Positions 44,040 to 56,419 of a stretch of 64,000 bases of DNA are shown in pieces. Under the pieces are notes generated by a model that worked only from the letters and a program-made list of their open reading frames with translations, searched no databases and was not told the DNA's origin. Within the stretch, counting starts at the first letter, position 1. Each line of letters begins with the position of its first letter. The DNA lies in the NCBI GenBank assembly GCA_964406095.1, contig CAYOQJ010000092.1, positions 1 through 64,000 on the forward strand, written 5' to 3'. This DNA comes from M55B167 sp964406095 (GTDB taxonomy: Bacteria; Verrucomicrobiota; Kiritimatiellia; RFP12; UBA1067). The position numbers were made by a program, and so were the translations under genes.

Positions 44040-44465
44040 ATGGCTAAAAAGGTCACAGGTACCATTAAGTTGCAGATTCCTGCGGGAGCGGCGAATCCGG
44101 CGCCTCCGGTGGGGCCCGCGCTGGGTGCGCAGGGTGTGAACATCATGATGTTCTGTAAAGAGTTCAACGCCAAAACACAGGACAGGGCTGGACTTGTTAT
44201 TCCGGTTGTCATCACTGTTTATGCGGATCGCAGTTTCTCTCTCGAATTCAAGAGTCCGCCAGCGGCGGTGTTGCTTAAGAAGGCGGCTGGTCTGGCTAAA
44301 GGTTCGGGAGTTCCCAATCGAGACAAGGTCGGCAAAGTCACACGCGCACAAGTTAAAGAGATCGTTGAGATCAAAAAAGCTGATTTAAACTCAAATTCCG
44401 AAGAGGCCGCTATGCGCATGATAGAAGGTACTGCGCGTAACATGGGCATCGAGGTGGTAGATTAA
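44040..44465 (+). CDS. rplK: Ribosomal protein L11
   Basis: A 141-residue protein of the GTPase-associated centre. It has the conserved start VTGTIKLQIPAGAANPAPPVGPALGAQGVNIMMFCKEFNAKT, the RNA-binding C-terminal domain (PPAAVLLKKAAGLAKGSG) and the ending EEAAMRMIEGTARNMGIEVV. The length is standard. It is first of rplKAJL and likely co-regulated with rplA. Confidence 0.97.
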   Translation: MAKKVTGTIKLQIPAGAANPAPPVGPALGAQGVNIMMFCKEFNAKTQDRAGLVIPVVITVYADRSFSLEFKSPPAAVLLKKAAGLAKGSGVPNRDKVGKVTRAQVKEIVEIKKADLNSNSEEAAMRMIEGTARNMGIEVVD

Positions 44466-44482
44466 GAGGGGGAACTTTAAAA

Positions 44483-45166
44483 ATGGCAAAACACGGTAAA
44501 CGTTATAACGACGCCAAGAAGAAGCTCCCTCATGGGGCAGTTTCACTTGAAGAGGCGGTGGCATTTATTAAAAAGAATGCCACTGCGAATTTTGATGAAA
44601 CGGTTGAAGTCGCTTTTCATCTAGGTGTTGATCCACGCAAATCCGATCAAGCTGTGCGTGGCAATGTAACTCTTCCGCACGGAACCGGCAAGAACATCCG
44701 GGTGGTTGTTTTCGCCGCTGGTGAGCATGCTGATCAGGCACGTGAAGCGGGGGCTGAGGAGGTTGGATACGAAGATTTGATTGAAAAGATCAAGAATGGC
44801 TGGACTGATTTTGATGTGGCGATCTCCACGACTGATGCGATGAAAGAGGTGCGTAAGATTGCCCGTGTGCTTGGTCCGCGCGGCCTGATGCCGAATCCCA
44901 AAACCGGCACAGTCACTGATGAAATTGCGGCGGCGGTCAAGGCATCCAAGGGTGGTAAAGTTGACTTCCGGATGGATCGCACTGGTAACATATGTGTGTT
45001 ATGCGGCAAGTGTTCTTTTGATGATAAAAAGCTGGTTGGTAACATCAGAGCGGTTGTGGATGCGGTCAGGGCGGAACGTCCCGCGAGTGCCAAAGGAGTC
45101 TTTCTATGTTCTATGACAGTCAGTTCCACCATGGGTGTCGGGGTTACTGTTCAGTTGAAAGATTAA
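44483..45166 (+). CDS. rplA: Ribosomal protein L1
   Basis: A 227-residue protein of the L1 stalk, involved in release of E-site tRNA, and usual autorepressor of its operon. Landmarks are FDETVEVAFHLGVDPRKSDQAVRGNVTLPHGTGK and ARVLGPRGLMPNPKTGTVT. It has 16 nt of spacing to rplK and ends 11 nt before rplJ. Confidence 0.97.
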   Translation: MAKHGKRYNDAKKKLPHGAVSLEEAVAFIKKNATANFDETVEVAFHLGVDPRKSDQAVRGNVTLPHGTGKNIRVVVFAAGEHADQAREAGAEEVGYEDLIEKIKNGWTDFDVAISTTDAMKEVRKIARVLGPRGLMPNPKTGTVTDEIAAAVKASKGGKVDFRMDRTGNICVLCGKCSFDDKKLVGNIRAVVDAVRAERPASAKGVFLCSMTVSSTMGVGVTVQLKD

Positions 45167-45177
45167 GGAGTTTTTGA

Positions 45178-45699
45178 ATGAGATCGGAAAAAATTTCAAT
45201 TTTGAATGAGGTAATTGAGCGTGTCAGGGACTCTCAATACTGTTTTATCCTCAATTATGGCGGTCTGAAGGTTGAGAAGCTCGGTTCTTTGCGCAAGAAT
45301 TTGGACAAGCTGGACACGCGCATGATGGTGGTTAAAAACAGTTATCTTGCTAAAACGGCGGCGGAGCTGGAGTGGAATGACATCAGCGAGATGCTGAATG
45401 GTCAGACAGCAGTAGTAACGGGTGACGGTGATGTGGCGGAGGTTGCCAAGCTTCTGGTTCAGTTTGTGAAAGAAAACAAAACTGCCGATGTCAAGGGTGC
45501 AAATGTTGAGTCTAAAATCCTCGGTTCCGAGGAGGTGACTGTGCTTTCCAAGCTGCCTTCCAAGGATGTCATGCGCGCAATACTGCTCAACACCATGCTG
45601 GCGCCTGCCACAGGCCTGGTGCGCGTTATGAATGCGCCTTTGCTGAACATGCTTTATGCCCTCAAGGCGTATGAAGAGAAAAAAGAATCTGCGGCATAA
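45178..45699 (+). CDS. rplJ: Ribosomal protein L10
   Basis: A 173-residue stalk base protein that carries L12 dimers on its C-terminal helix (NAPLLNMLYALKAYEEKK). The N-terminal RNA-binding part reads RSEKISILNEVIERVRDSQYCFILNYGGLKVEKLGSLRKNL. Only 11 nt separate it from rplA, so no room exists for the usual L10-binding leader upstream; the 142-nt structured gap lies instead between rplJ and rplL. Confidence 0.95.
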   Translation: MRSEKISILNEVIERVRDSQYCFILNYGGLKVEKLGSLRKNLDKLDTRMMVVKNSYLAKTAAELEWNDISEMLNGQTAVVTGDGDVAEVAKLLVQFVKENKTADVKGANVESKILGSEEVTVLSKLPSKDVMRAILLNTMLAPATGLVRVMNAPLLNMLYALKAYEEKKESAA

Positions 45700-45841
45700 A
45701 GTGTCGTAAAATCCACGGGTTCGGGTCGTGATGGGTGTCGCGGTCTCTGATCAGGAATCGGGCTGTCTGAGGCGGTGAAACTTGTGGAGTCTCCTCATGT
45801 GTTGAACGCATGCGGTTGCACAACAGAAAGGAAATCAAAAA

Positions 45842-46225
45842 ATGAGTGATATCACTAAAGATCAGGTGATCGAGTTTTTGAGCGGCATGACCGTTCTTGA
45901 AATTTCTGAGCTTGTCAAGGCTTTGGAAGACAAATGGGGTGTTACGGCTGCCGCACCGGTGGCAGCGGTTGCAGCTCCTGTGGCTGGCGGTGGCGAGGAT
46001 GCCGCTGAAGAGAAGACAGAGTTTGACGTAATTCTTGCTGACTTCGGCGCCAATAAGATTGCTGTGATCAAGGAAGTCCGCGGCATCACAGGTTTGGGGT
46101 TGAAAGACGCCAAGGATCTGGTTGAAGGTTGTCCTAAACCGGTTAAAGAGGCCTGCACCAAGGATGAGGCTGACAAGTTGAAAGAGCAGCTTGAGAAGGC
46201 CGGGGCCAAAGTTGAAATCAAGTAA
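45842..46225 (+). CDS. rplL: Ribosomal protein L7/L12
   Basis: A 127-residue stalk protein that recruits translation GTPases. N-terminal dimerisation region (KDQVIEFLSGMTVLEISELVKALEDKWGV), Ala/Pro/Val/Gly hinge (AAAPVAAVAAPVAGGG) and the conserved C-terminal domain (TEFDVILADFGANKIAVIKEVRGITGLGLKDAKDLVEGCPKPVKE). An AAAGGA site precedes it; the 142-nt gap from rplJ may serve to raise L12 output relative to L10. Confidence 0.97.
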   Translation: MSDITKDQVIEFLSGMTVLEISELVKALEDKWGVTAAAPVAAVAAPVAGGGEDAAEEKTEFDVILADFGANKIAVIKEVRGITGLGLKDAKDLVEGCPKPVKEACTKDEADKLKEQLEKAGAKVEIK

Positions 46226-46681
46226 AGGATAATTTGTTTCGGAGCGGGCGAAGCTGATGGGTTGGAAAACCTTTCTCGAAGCCCGTCTCCCGGCATCAGG
46301 CTCGTTGAACGGGTCAGTCAGCGGGGATTGTTCGACCGATAACCCGGACAGTTCCTGCTCTCCATTTTCCGGAGGGTTGCAAGTTGCGCTGGAAAAACGC
46401 TTTCAGCGGATTGAATCTTATGGAAGGTGAAGGAAGAAGGAACAGGTTGTCACACCATCATATAGTCGCGGATAGCTGCGTAAAGCGTAGATACTGCCTC
46501 AGTTGATTTGACCGCCGAAGTGTGAATTGTATAATGACAGTGGCTGCTTACCACACTTATATTCATAACCGGTGCCGGTATTAAAGTGTCGGATAACTGT
46601 GGTTGAAAATAGCAATGTGCAAACCTTGCGCTTCGCATCCGACTGCGACGGTTTTTAAAAACATCCAGCCTGAGGTAAGCA
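46226..46681 (+). other. 456-nt region between rplL and rpoB with an internal promoter
   Basis: It contains the promoter at 46508-46535 and several possible short hairpins, including gcccgtctcccgg-type GC stretches soon after rplL. No convincing open frame is seen. In E. coli this interval also has an attenuator and an RNase III site; I cannot show either here. Confidence 0.5.
46508..46535 (+). promoter_or_regulatory. Internal promoter of rpoBC
   Basis: -35 TTGACC (46508-46513), 16-nt spacer, perfect -10 TATAAT (46530-46535). The predicted transcript start near 46542 leaves about 140 nt of leader before the rpoB start codon at 46682. Confidence 0.65.
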
Positions 46682-49600
46682 ATGGTTGAGCGCAAAATGT
46701 TTGGCAAGCTGAAGCCCGTAATTCAGCCGCCGGATCTGATTGGAATTCAGACTAAATCGTATGAAGATTTCCTGCAACTGGGCTCGCCCCCTGGAAAAAG
46801 GGAACAAAAGGGATTGCAGGCGATTTTCCAAGAGGTTTTTCCGATCGACAGCTATGACGGACGTTACACGCTGGATTTTGTGAAATATGAGATGGGTGAG
46901 TCGAAATGCACCGATCTGGAGGCAATGGCTGATGGCAACACCTACTCAGCTCCGCTGCATGCCACATTTCGGCTCAAAGACGGTGATGAGGTACGTGAAG
47001 AGGATGTTTTCATGGGAGAAATCCCGTTGATGACCCGTGATGGAGCTTTTGTAATCAACGGCGCGGAGCGGGTTATTGTATCGCAGCTACACCGTTCACC
47101 GGGCATCTGTTCTGAAAAAACTGCGCATCCCAATGGTGCTACGCTTTATTCGGTGCGTCTGATACCTGACAGAGGTTCTTGGATCGAGATTCAATTTGAT
47201 ACCAGTGAGATGATGTGGATTTATATGGATCGTCGTCGTCGTCGCAGAAAATTTTATGCGACGACCTTTTTGCGTGCTCTTGGTTACGGTACCGATGAAG
47301 ACATACTGAGCCAGTTTTACACTTTCAAGATTTTGCCGGTTAAGGGGAAATACGATCAGGATGTGCTTGAGATGCTGGTGATGAAAGACGATCTTGTGGA
47401 TGTTGACTCACAGGCGGTTTTATCGAGGCGTTACGATCCTGTCACTCCTGCTATGCTGGAGCAAATTGCGGCGGCCGGTATTGATAGGATTGAAGTTGTG
47501 GATGTCTCCGCAGACGAAGGTGTGTTGATCAAGACGTTGCGCGAGGAATACTCTGAAAACATTCACAACGAGGAAGACGCGCTGATTTCTATCTATAAAA
47601 TTCTCCGTCCCGGGGATCCAGCAACGGCATCGAATGCCAAGGCGCTGCTGAAGCGTCTCTTTTTTGATCCCCGCCGTTACGATCTGGGTAAGGTCGGCAG
47701 GCACAAAATCAATCAGAAGCTGAAACTGGGGGACAGAGTTTCTTCAGAGTTAAGGGTTTTGCATGAAAGCGGAGTGGATGTGGTTGAGGCGATTCGTCTG
47801 CTACTGCGAATACATGTCGGTGACGAGAACGTAGATGATATCGATCATCTTGGTAGTCGCCGTATACGGACTGCGGGTGAGTTGCTGGAAAATCAGTGTC
47901 GTGTCGGATTGGCGCGCACGGAGCGGTTGATTCGCGAACGCATGACGTTGCATGATCCTGCCAACGGGGTGCTTGCACCGGCGCGGTTGGTTAACAGCAA
48001 ATCACTTTCCGCTGTGGTGCAGGACTTCTTTGGGCGTAGCCAGCTGAGCCAGTTTATGGATCAGACCAATCCGTTGAGCGGTCTGGCACACAAACGTCGT
48101 CTTTCGGCACTAGGACCAGGTGGTCTGAGCAGAGAGCGCGCCGGTTTTGAGGTACGTGATGTTCATCCCTCTCACTATGGGCGTATTTGCCCGATTGAGA
48201 CCCCTGAAGGGCCGAACATCGGTTTGATTTCATCCCTGGGTATTTACGCACGGATCAACGGGTTCGGTTTTATAGAGAGTCCCTACCGGATCGTGCGCAA
48301 CGGCAAGGTCACCGATAAAGTTGAGTACATGACAGCCGATCAGGAGGAGAATTACGTTATTGCCCAAGCCAACGCTGAGTTGGCTGAAGACGGCAGTTTT
48401 GTCAACAAACTGGTGAGCTGCCGATACAAGACGGATTTTGAAGATGTTGACCGTGATACAGTTCAGTATATGGATGTTTCGCCGATGCAGGTGGTTTCAA
48501 TTGCGGCCGGTCTCATACCCTTCCTTGAACATGACGATGCTAACCGTGCTTTGATGGGTGCCAACATGATGCGTCAGGCAGTGCCCTTGCTTCGCACGGA
48601 AAGTCCTTTGGTAGCGACTGGGCTTGAGGGACTCGCTGCTCGTGACGCCCGCGTGACTGTACTCGCGGTCGACGATGGAATTGTGGCATATGTTTCAGCT
48701 GAGCGCATAATTGTCACCCCTGACGGACAGATGCCTTCCGGCAAGCCGAAAAAGAACGAAACATCCAAGGGAATCTGGCGTTATGAGTTGCAGAAGTTCC
48801 GTCGTTGCAATGCTGGCACATGTTTCAATCAGAAGCCGATTGTCAAGGTCGGGCAGAAAATTACCAAAGGTGATGTTCTGGCTGACGGCCCAGCGACGGA
48901 GAATGGGGAACTGGCCTTGGGTAAAAATCTTTTGGTCGCGTTTATGCCATGGTCGGGATACAATTTCGAGGATGCGATTCTGGTCAGTGAGCGGATTGTG
49001 CGTGATGATATTTTCACCTCAATTCACATTCAGGATTTTGATGTTGGCGCACGTGACACCAAATTGGGTCCTGAAGAGATCACCCGCGATATTCCCAACA
49101 TTGGTGAGGAGGCACTCAAGAATCTGGGTCCCGATGGTGTGATACGCATTGGAGCTGAAGTTCGTCCGGGCGATATTCTGGTTGGCAAGATTACGCCCAA
49201 AAGTGAGACAGAGCTGGCTCCGGAAGAACGGCTATTGCGCGCGATCTTCGGGGAGAAAGCGGCGGATGTTCGCGACACATCACTGACTGTTCCCAGTGGA
49301 TTGTACGGCACTGTAATGGATGTCAAGATAACATCGCAGCAGGATGCCCGTCGTCCTTTTTTGTCGTTGGGCATTCCGCCTGAAGAGACGAAGAAAGAGG
49401 TGCGTGATGTGGAGGCCGAGCGTAAGAAGAAGCGTGCTGAACTTGAAGATGAACTGACAACTGCTTTGAGCAACATTCTGCTTGGCGAGAAGATTCCGCT
49501 GGATGTTATCAATTCGCGCAATGATGACATCATCATTCCCGCCAATCGCAAAATAACCAAGACGTTGCTGGCTAATTTGGCCCGTAACCATGATGATGTC

Positions 49601-50539
49601 TACATCGAGAACAGTCCTGTACAGCAGAAAATCGAAGAGATTATTCAGAGTTTTAAGCCGCGTTTTGATGACTTAGAGAATGAGGATAACGCTGATTTTC
49701 TTGGTACTGATTTCGATGGGATGATAGATGAGGGTGGTGTTATCAAGCAGGTACGGGTTTATATTGCTGAAAAGAAGAATCTCTCTGTTGGCGACAAGCT
49801 GGCCGGACGCCATGGTAACAAGGGTGTTGTCGCAAAGATAGTGCCGGATTGTGATATGCCCTTCCTGCCGGATGGAACTGCGGTTGACATTGTGCTTAAT
49901 CCGCTGGGAGTGCCTTCGCGCATGAATTTGGGACAGTTATTTGAAACCTATCTTGGAGCAGCATGCAAGGTGCTCGATTTCAAGTCGGCTACTCCGGTTT
50001 TCGACGGCGCTAAAGAGGAGCAGATCGACAAGTTGCTTTCCGAGGCTCATGCTGTGCAGGAAAAGGCTACCGGAGGCAACGCTTGGTTGCATGAGGATGG
50101 CAAGAGCTACCTTTACGATGGACGCACAGGAGAACGCTTTGATCAACGTGTGGTAGTCGGACAGATTTACATGCTCAAGCTGCATCACCTGGTAACCGAT
50201 AAAATCCATGCCCGTGCCACTGGCCCCTATTCACTTGTCACACAGCAGCCGTTGGGTGGCAAGGCGCAGTATGGCGGACAGCGTATGGGTGAGATGGAAG
50301 TCTGGGCGCTTGAGGCGTACGGCGTAGCCTACGCACTCCAGGAACTGCTCACGGTCAAATCCGACGATGTCGGCGGACGTACTCGCATATATGAGTCGAT
50401 CGTCAAAGGACAGAACACGTTGGATGCGGGAATGCCTGAATCATTCTCGGTTTTGATGCATGAACTTCGCGGTTTGTGTCTGGATATGAAATTGCTCGGC
50501 GGTGAGACTGCTTCGCCGATTGCCGATTTAACTGTTTAA
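46682..50539 (+). CDS. rpoB: RNA polymerase beta subunit
   Basis: A 1285-residue catalytic subunit of RNA polymerase. The rifampicin region is conventional: FFGRSQLSQFMDQTNPLSGLAHKRRLSALGPGGLSRERAGFEVRDVHPSHYGRICPIETPEGPNIGLI, keeping the Gln, Asp, His, Arg and Ser that contact rifampicin, so sensitivity is expected. Other landmarks are GYNFEDAILVSERIV, KLAGRHGNKGVVAKI and the C-terminal PLGGKAQYGGQRMGEMEVWALEAYG. A GAGGT site precedes the ATG. It lies 24 nt upstream of rpoC. Confidence 0.98.
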   Translation: MVERKMFGKLKPVIQPPDLIGIQTKSYEDFLQLGSPPGKREQKGLQAIFQEVFPIDSYDGRYTLDFVKYEMGESKCTDLEAMADGNTYSAPLHATFRLKDGDEVREEDVFMGEIPLMTRDGAFVINGAERVIVSQLHRSPGICSEKTAHPNGATLYSVRLIPDRGSWIEIQFDTSEMMWIYMDRRRRRRKFYATTFLRALGYGTDEDILSQFYTFKILPVKGKYDQDVLEMLVMKDDLVDVDSQAVLSRRYDPVTPAMLEQIAAAGIDRIEVVDVSADEGVLIKTLREEYSENIHNEEDALISIYKILRPGDPATASNAKALLKRLFFDPRRYDLGKVGRHKINQKLKLGDRVSSELRVLHESGVDVVEAIRLLLRIHVGDENVDDIDHLGSRRIRTAGELLENQCRVGLARTERLIRERMTLHDPANGVLAPARLVNSKSLSAVVQDFFGRSQLSQFMDQTNPLSGLAHKRRLSALGPGGLSRERAGFEVRDVHPSHYGRICPIETPEGPNIGLISSLGIYARINGFGFIESPYRIVRNGKVTDKVEYMTADQEENYVIAQANAELAEDGSFVNKLVSCRYKTDFEDVDRDTVQYMDVSPMQVVSIAAGLIPFLEHDDANRALMGANMMRQAVPLLRTESPLVATGLEGLAARDARVTVLAVDDGIVAYVSAERIIVTPDGQMPSGKPKKNETSKGIWRYELQKFRRCNAGTCFNQKPIVKVGQKITKGDVLADGPATENGELALGKNLLVAFMPWSGYNFEDAILVSERIVRDDIFTSIHIQDFDVGARDTKLGPEEITRDIPNIGEEALKNLGPDGVIRIGAEVRPGDILVGKITPKSETELAPEERLLRAIFGEKAADVRDTSLTVPSGLYGTVMDVKITSQQDARRPFLSLGIPPEETKKEVRDVEAERKKKRAELEDELTTALSNILLGEKIPLDVINSRNDDIIIPANRKITKTLLANLARNHDDVYIENSPVQQKIEEIIQSFKPRFDDLENEDNADFLGTDFDGMIDEGGVIKQVRVYIAEKKNLSVGDKLAGRHGNKGVVAKIVPDCDMPFLPDGTAVDIVLNPLGVPSRMNLGQLFETYLGAACKVLDFKSATPVFDGAKEEQIDKLLSEAHAVQEKATGGNAWLHEDGKSYLYDGRTGERFDQRVVVGQIYMLKLHHLVTDKIHARATGPYSLVTQQPLGGKAQYGGQRMGEMEVWALEAYGVAYALQELLTVKSDDVGGRTRIYESIVKGQNTLDAGMPESFSVLMHELRGLCLDMKLLGGETASPIADLTV

Positions 50540-50563
50540 GGCGAAAAGTTTCAGGAGGTTCCA

Positions 50564-54763
<4,200 letters not shown>

Positions 54764-54793
54764 AGCAAGTCGTTTTTTAAGTAAACGTACTGT

Positions 54794-54824
54794 AAGCCGG
54801 AGAGCCTTCGCTCTCCGGCTTTTT
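54794..54824 (+). terminator. Strong intrinsic terminator of the rpoBC operon
   Basis: Stem agccggagag / ctctccggct (10 bp, perfect) with loop ccttcg, followed by a T run, 31 nt after the rpoC stop codon. Confidence 0.93.
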
Positions 54825-54980
54825 GTTGCGAATCGTGTATTTCATATTTGAGGATTGCAGTTATAAATGTTGATTTAGCCGACTTGTTTTTGATACCATT
54901 CCAGAAAATTTCTGATGATTCTCCGTTTTTTAGATACCATAGAGTATCATATGCGTAAATTATTTGTTTTTAAAAAGTTA

Positions 54981-55014
54981 CAAATTATGCTGTTTAGGAA
55001 ATTTGCATAATTTG
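54981..55014 (+). promoter_or_regulatory. Inverted repeat in the metK leader, candidate regulatory structure
   Basis: Perfect 10-bp arms caaattatgc / gcataatttg separated by 14 nt, about 56 nt before the metK start, followed by a weaker gggga / ttccc pairing at about 55016-55040. It may be an operator or an RNA hairpin; it does not match the SAM riboswitch consensus I know. Confidence 0.4.
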
Positions 55015-55070
55015 CGGGGACGGAGTCTGCACATTCCCGGTTTAAATTTGTTTATTAAAAGGGAGAAAAA

Positions 55071-56252
55071 ATGAGTAAATTATCAACCAGGCATGTTTTC
55101 ACCTCTGAGTCGGTCTCGGAAGGACATCCTGATAAAGTTTGTGATCAAATCTCGGATGCCATTCTGGATGCTTGCCTGCGTCAGGATTCCGAAGCGCATG
55201 TTGCCTGTGAAACTGCGGTCGGTTCCAATCTGGTTGTCAACCTCGGTGAGATATCATCCTCGAATTGGGATGCGGTCAATCCCAAGGTGATCGCCCGCGA
55301 TGTTATTCGCGATATCGGGTACGATCGCGCGGATGAGGGCTTCAGCTACGATACGTTCAATTATGTCAACGGACTTCACGGACAGTCGGTCGATATCGCC
55401 CAAGGGGTTAATCGCGAAGGCGTTGAAAATCAGGGGGCTGGCGATCAGGGCATGATGTTCGGCTATGCCTCCAATGCCACCGCGCAGCTTATGCCAGCCC
55501 CGATTGTGTTTGCTCACGGGTTATTGCAGTTTTTCACGGCATTGCGTAAAAATGGCGAAATCCCGTATTTGCGCCCCGATTCTAAAGCGCAGGTTAGTGT
55601 GCTGCATGAAGCCGGGGTTGCCAAAGAGATTACCGCGGTTGTGATTTCACATCAGACCGGTGATGTGCCGATTGAAACCATTCGCGCCGATCTAGAAGAG
55701 AATGCCCGTATCTTTCTTAAAGACACCGGTCTGGTAACCACTAACACCGGTTTTTATATCAATCCGACCGGACGTTTTGTGATCGGCGGACCCTGCGGCG
55801 ACTCCGGTGTGACCGGACGTAAAATCATTGTCGATACCTATGGCGGCGTCGGCTCGCACGGTGGCGGCGCTTTCTCCGGCAAAGACCCCTCCAAAGTTGA
55901 TCGCTCGGCTGCCTATTACTGCCGTTACGTCGCGAAAAATATCGTCGCCGCCGGTCTGGCTGACAAATGTGAGATTCAGGTTGCGTACGCTATCGGCGTC
56001 GCTAAACCGATGAGTATCAATGTCAGCACCTATGGCACCGGTAAAATAGCCGAGGATAAAATCGAAAAAATCCTGATGTCCAACGAAATTTTCGACTTCC
56101 GCCCCGGTATGCTGATCAAGGATCTTGGTTTGAAAACACCTAAAGGCTGGTCATACCGCAAAAGCTCCAACTACGGACACTTCGGGCGCGACGGCTTTCC
56201 CTGGGAGGAGACAAACCGAGTTGAAGCTCTTAAATTAGCCGCCGGATTTTGA
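55071..56252 (+). CDS. metK: S-adenosylmethionine synthetase
   Basis: A 393-residue enzyme making SAM from methionine and ATP. Motifs: TSESVSEGHPDKVCDQISDAILD (N-terminal, with the catalytic His and Mg-binding residues), GAGDQGMMFGYA (signature 1) and GGGAFSGKDPSKVDRSAAY (signature 2, ATP loop). The length is standard. It has a GGGAG site before the ATG. It is followed by ahcY, so the two SAM-cycle enzymes are neighbours, separated by a repeat-rich 167-nt gap. Confidence 0.97.
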   Translation: MSKLSTRHVFTSESVSEGHPDKVCDQISDAILDACLRQDSEAHVACETAVGSNLVVNLGEISSSNWDAVNPKVIARDVIRDIGYDRADEGFSYDTFNYVNGLHGQSVDIAQGVNREGVENQGAGDQGMMFGYASNATAQLMPAPIVFAHGLLQFFTALRKNGEIPYLRPDSKAQVSVLHEAGVAKEITAVVISHQTGDVPIETIRADLEENARIFLKDTGLVTTNTGFYINPTGRFVIGGPCGDSGVTGRKIIVDTYGGVGSHGGGAFSGKDPSKVDRSAAYYCRYVAKNIVAAGLADKCEIQVAYAIGVAKPMSINVSTYGTGKIAEDKIEKILMSNEIFDFRPGMLIKDLGLKTPKGWSYRKSSNYGHFGRDGFPWEETNRVEALKLAAGF

Positions 56253-56254
56253 TT

Positions 56255-56291
56255 TTTGCAACCACTCAGTGGTTGCAAACTCGAGTGTAAA
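56255..56291. repeat. Gene-end hairpin repeat, copy A (after metK)
   Basis: Starts two bases after the metK stop. Arms tttgcaaccact / agtggttgcaaa (12 bp, perfect, one central base), followed by the flank ctcgagtgtaaaa. The flank and hairpin recur at 61681-61719 and 63756-63795. As RNA it would work as a 3'-end hairpin. Confidence 0.7.
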
Positions 56292-56303
56292 AAAGTTTAC
56301 GTG

Positions 56304-56407
56304 TTTTAACCACGTCATTGAGACCACCTCGGCACGGCGTAGCTTCAGCGAAGACGGCTTGGTGGTCAATTTTAACCACGTCATTGAGACCACTTAGTGG
56401 TCTCAAT
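56304..56407 (+). promoter_or_regulatory. Repeat- and palindrome-rich leader of ahcY
   Basis: A 24-bp unit (begins ttttaaccacgtcattgaga) occurs twice, at 56304-56327 and 56370-56393, exactly 66 bp apart. The first copy can pair its gaccacc with ggtggtc at 56361-56367, enclosing a loop. The second copy runs into a perfect 25-bp palindrome (12-bp arms attgagaccact and its complement, 56383-56407) that ends next to the AAGGA ribosome site of ahcY. The two pairings share sequence, so they could alternate. Confidence 0.55.
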
Positions 56408-56419
56408 AAGGAATTTAAA

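Larger units (their letters stand above)
54764..55070. other. 307-nt region between rpoC and metK
   Basis: It holds the rpoC terminator (54794-54824) and an A/T-rich metK leader with a 10-bp inverted repeat (54981-55014). The core motifs of the known SAM-I riboswitch are not seen. A short direct repeat (gataccat at about 54891 and 54935) lies between. Confidence 0.5.

Noticed and set aside
54830..55070. SAM-I riboswitch upstream of metK
   Set aside because: The conserved core of that class is not present; only a simple inverted repeat is seen.
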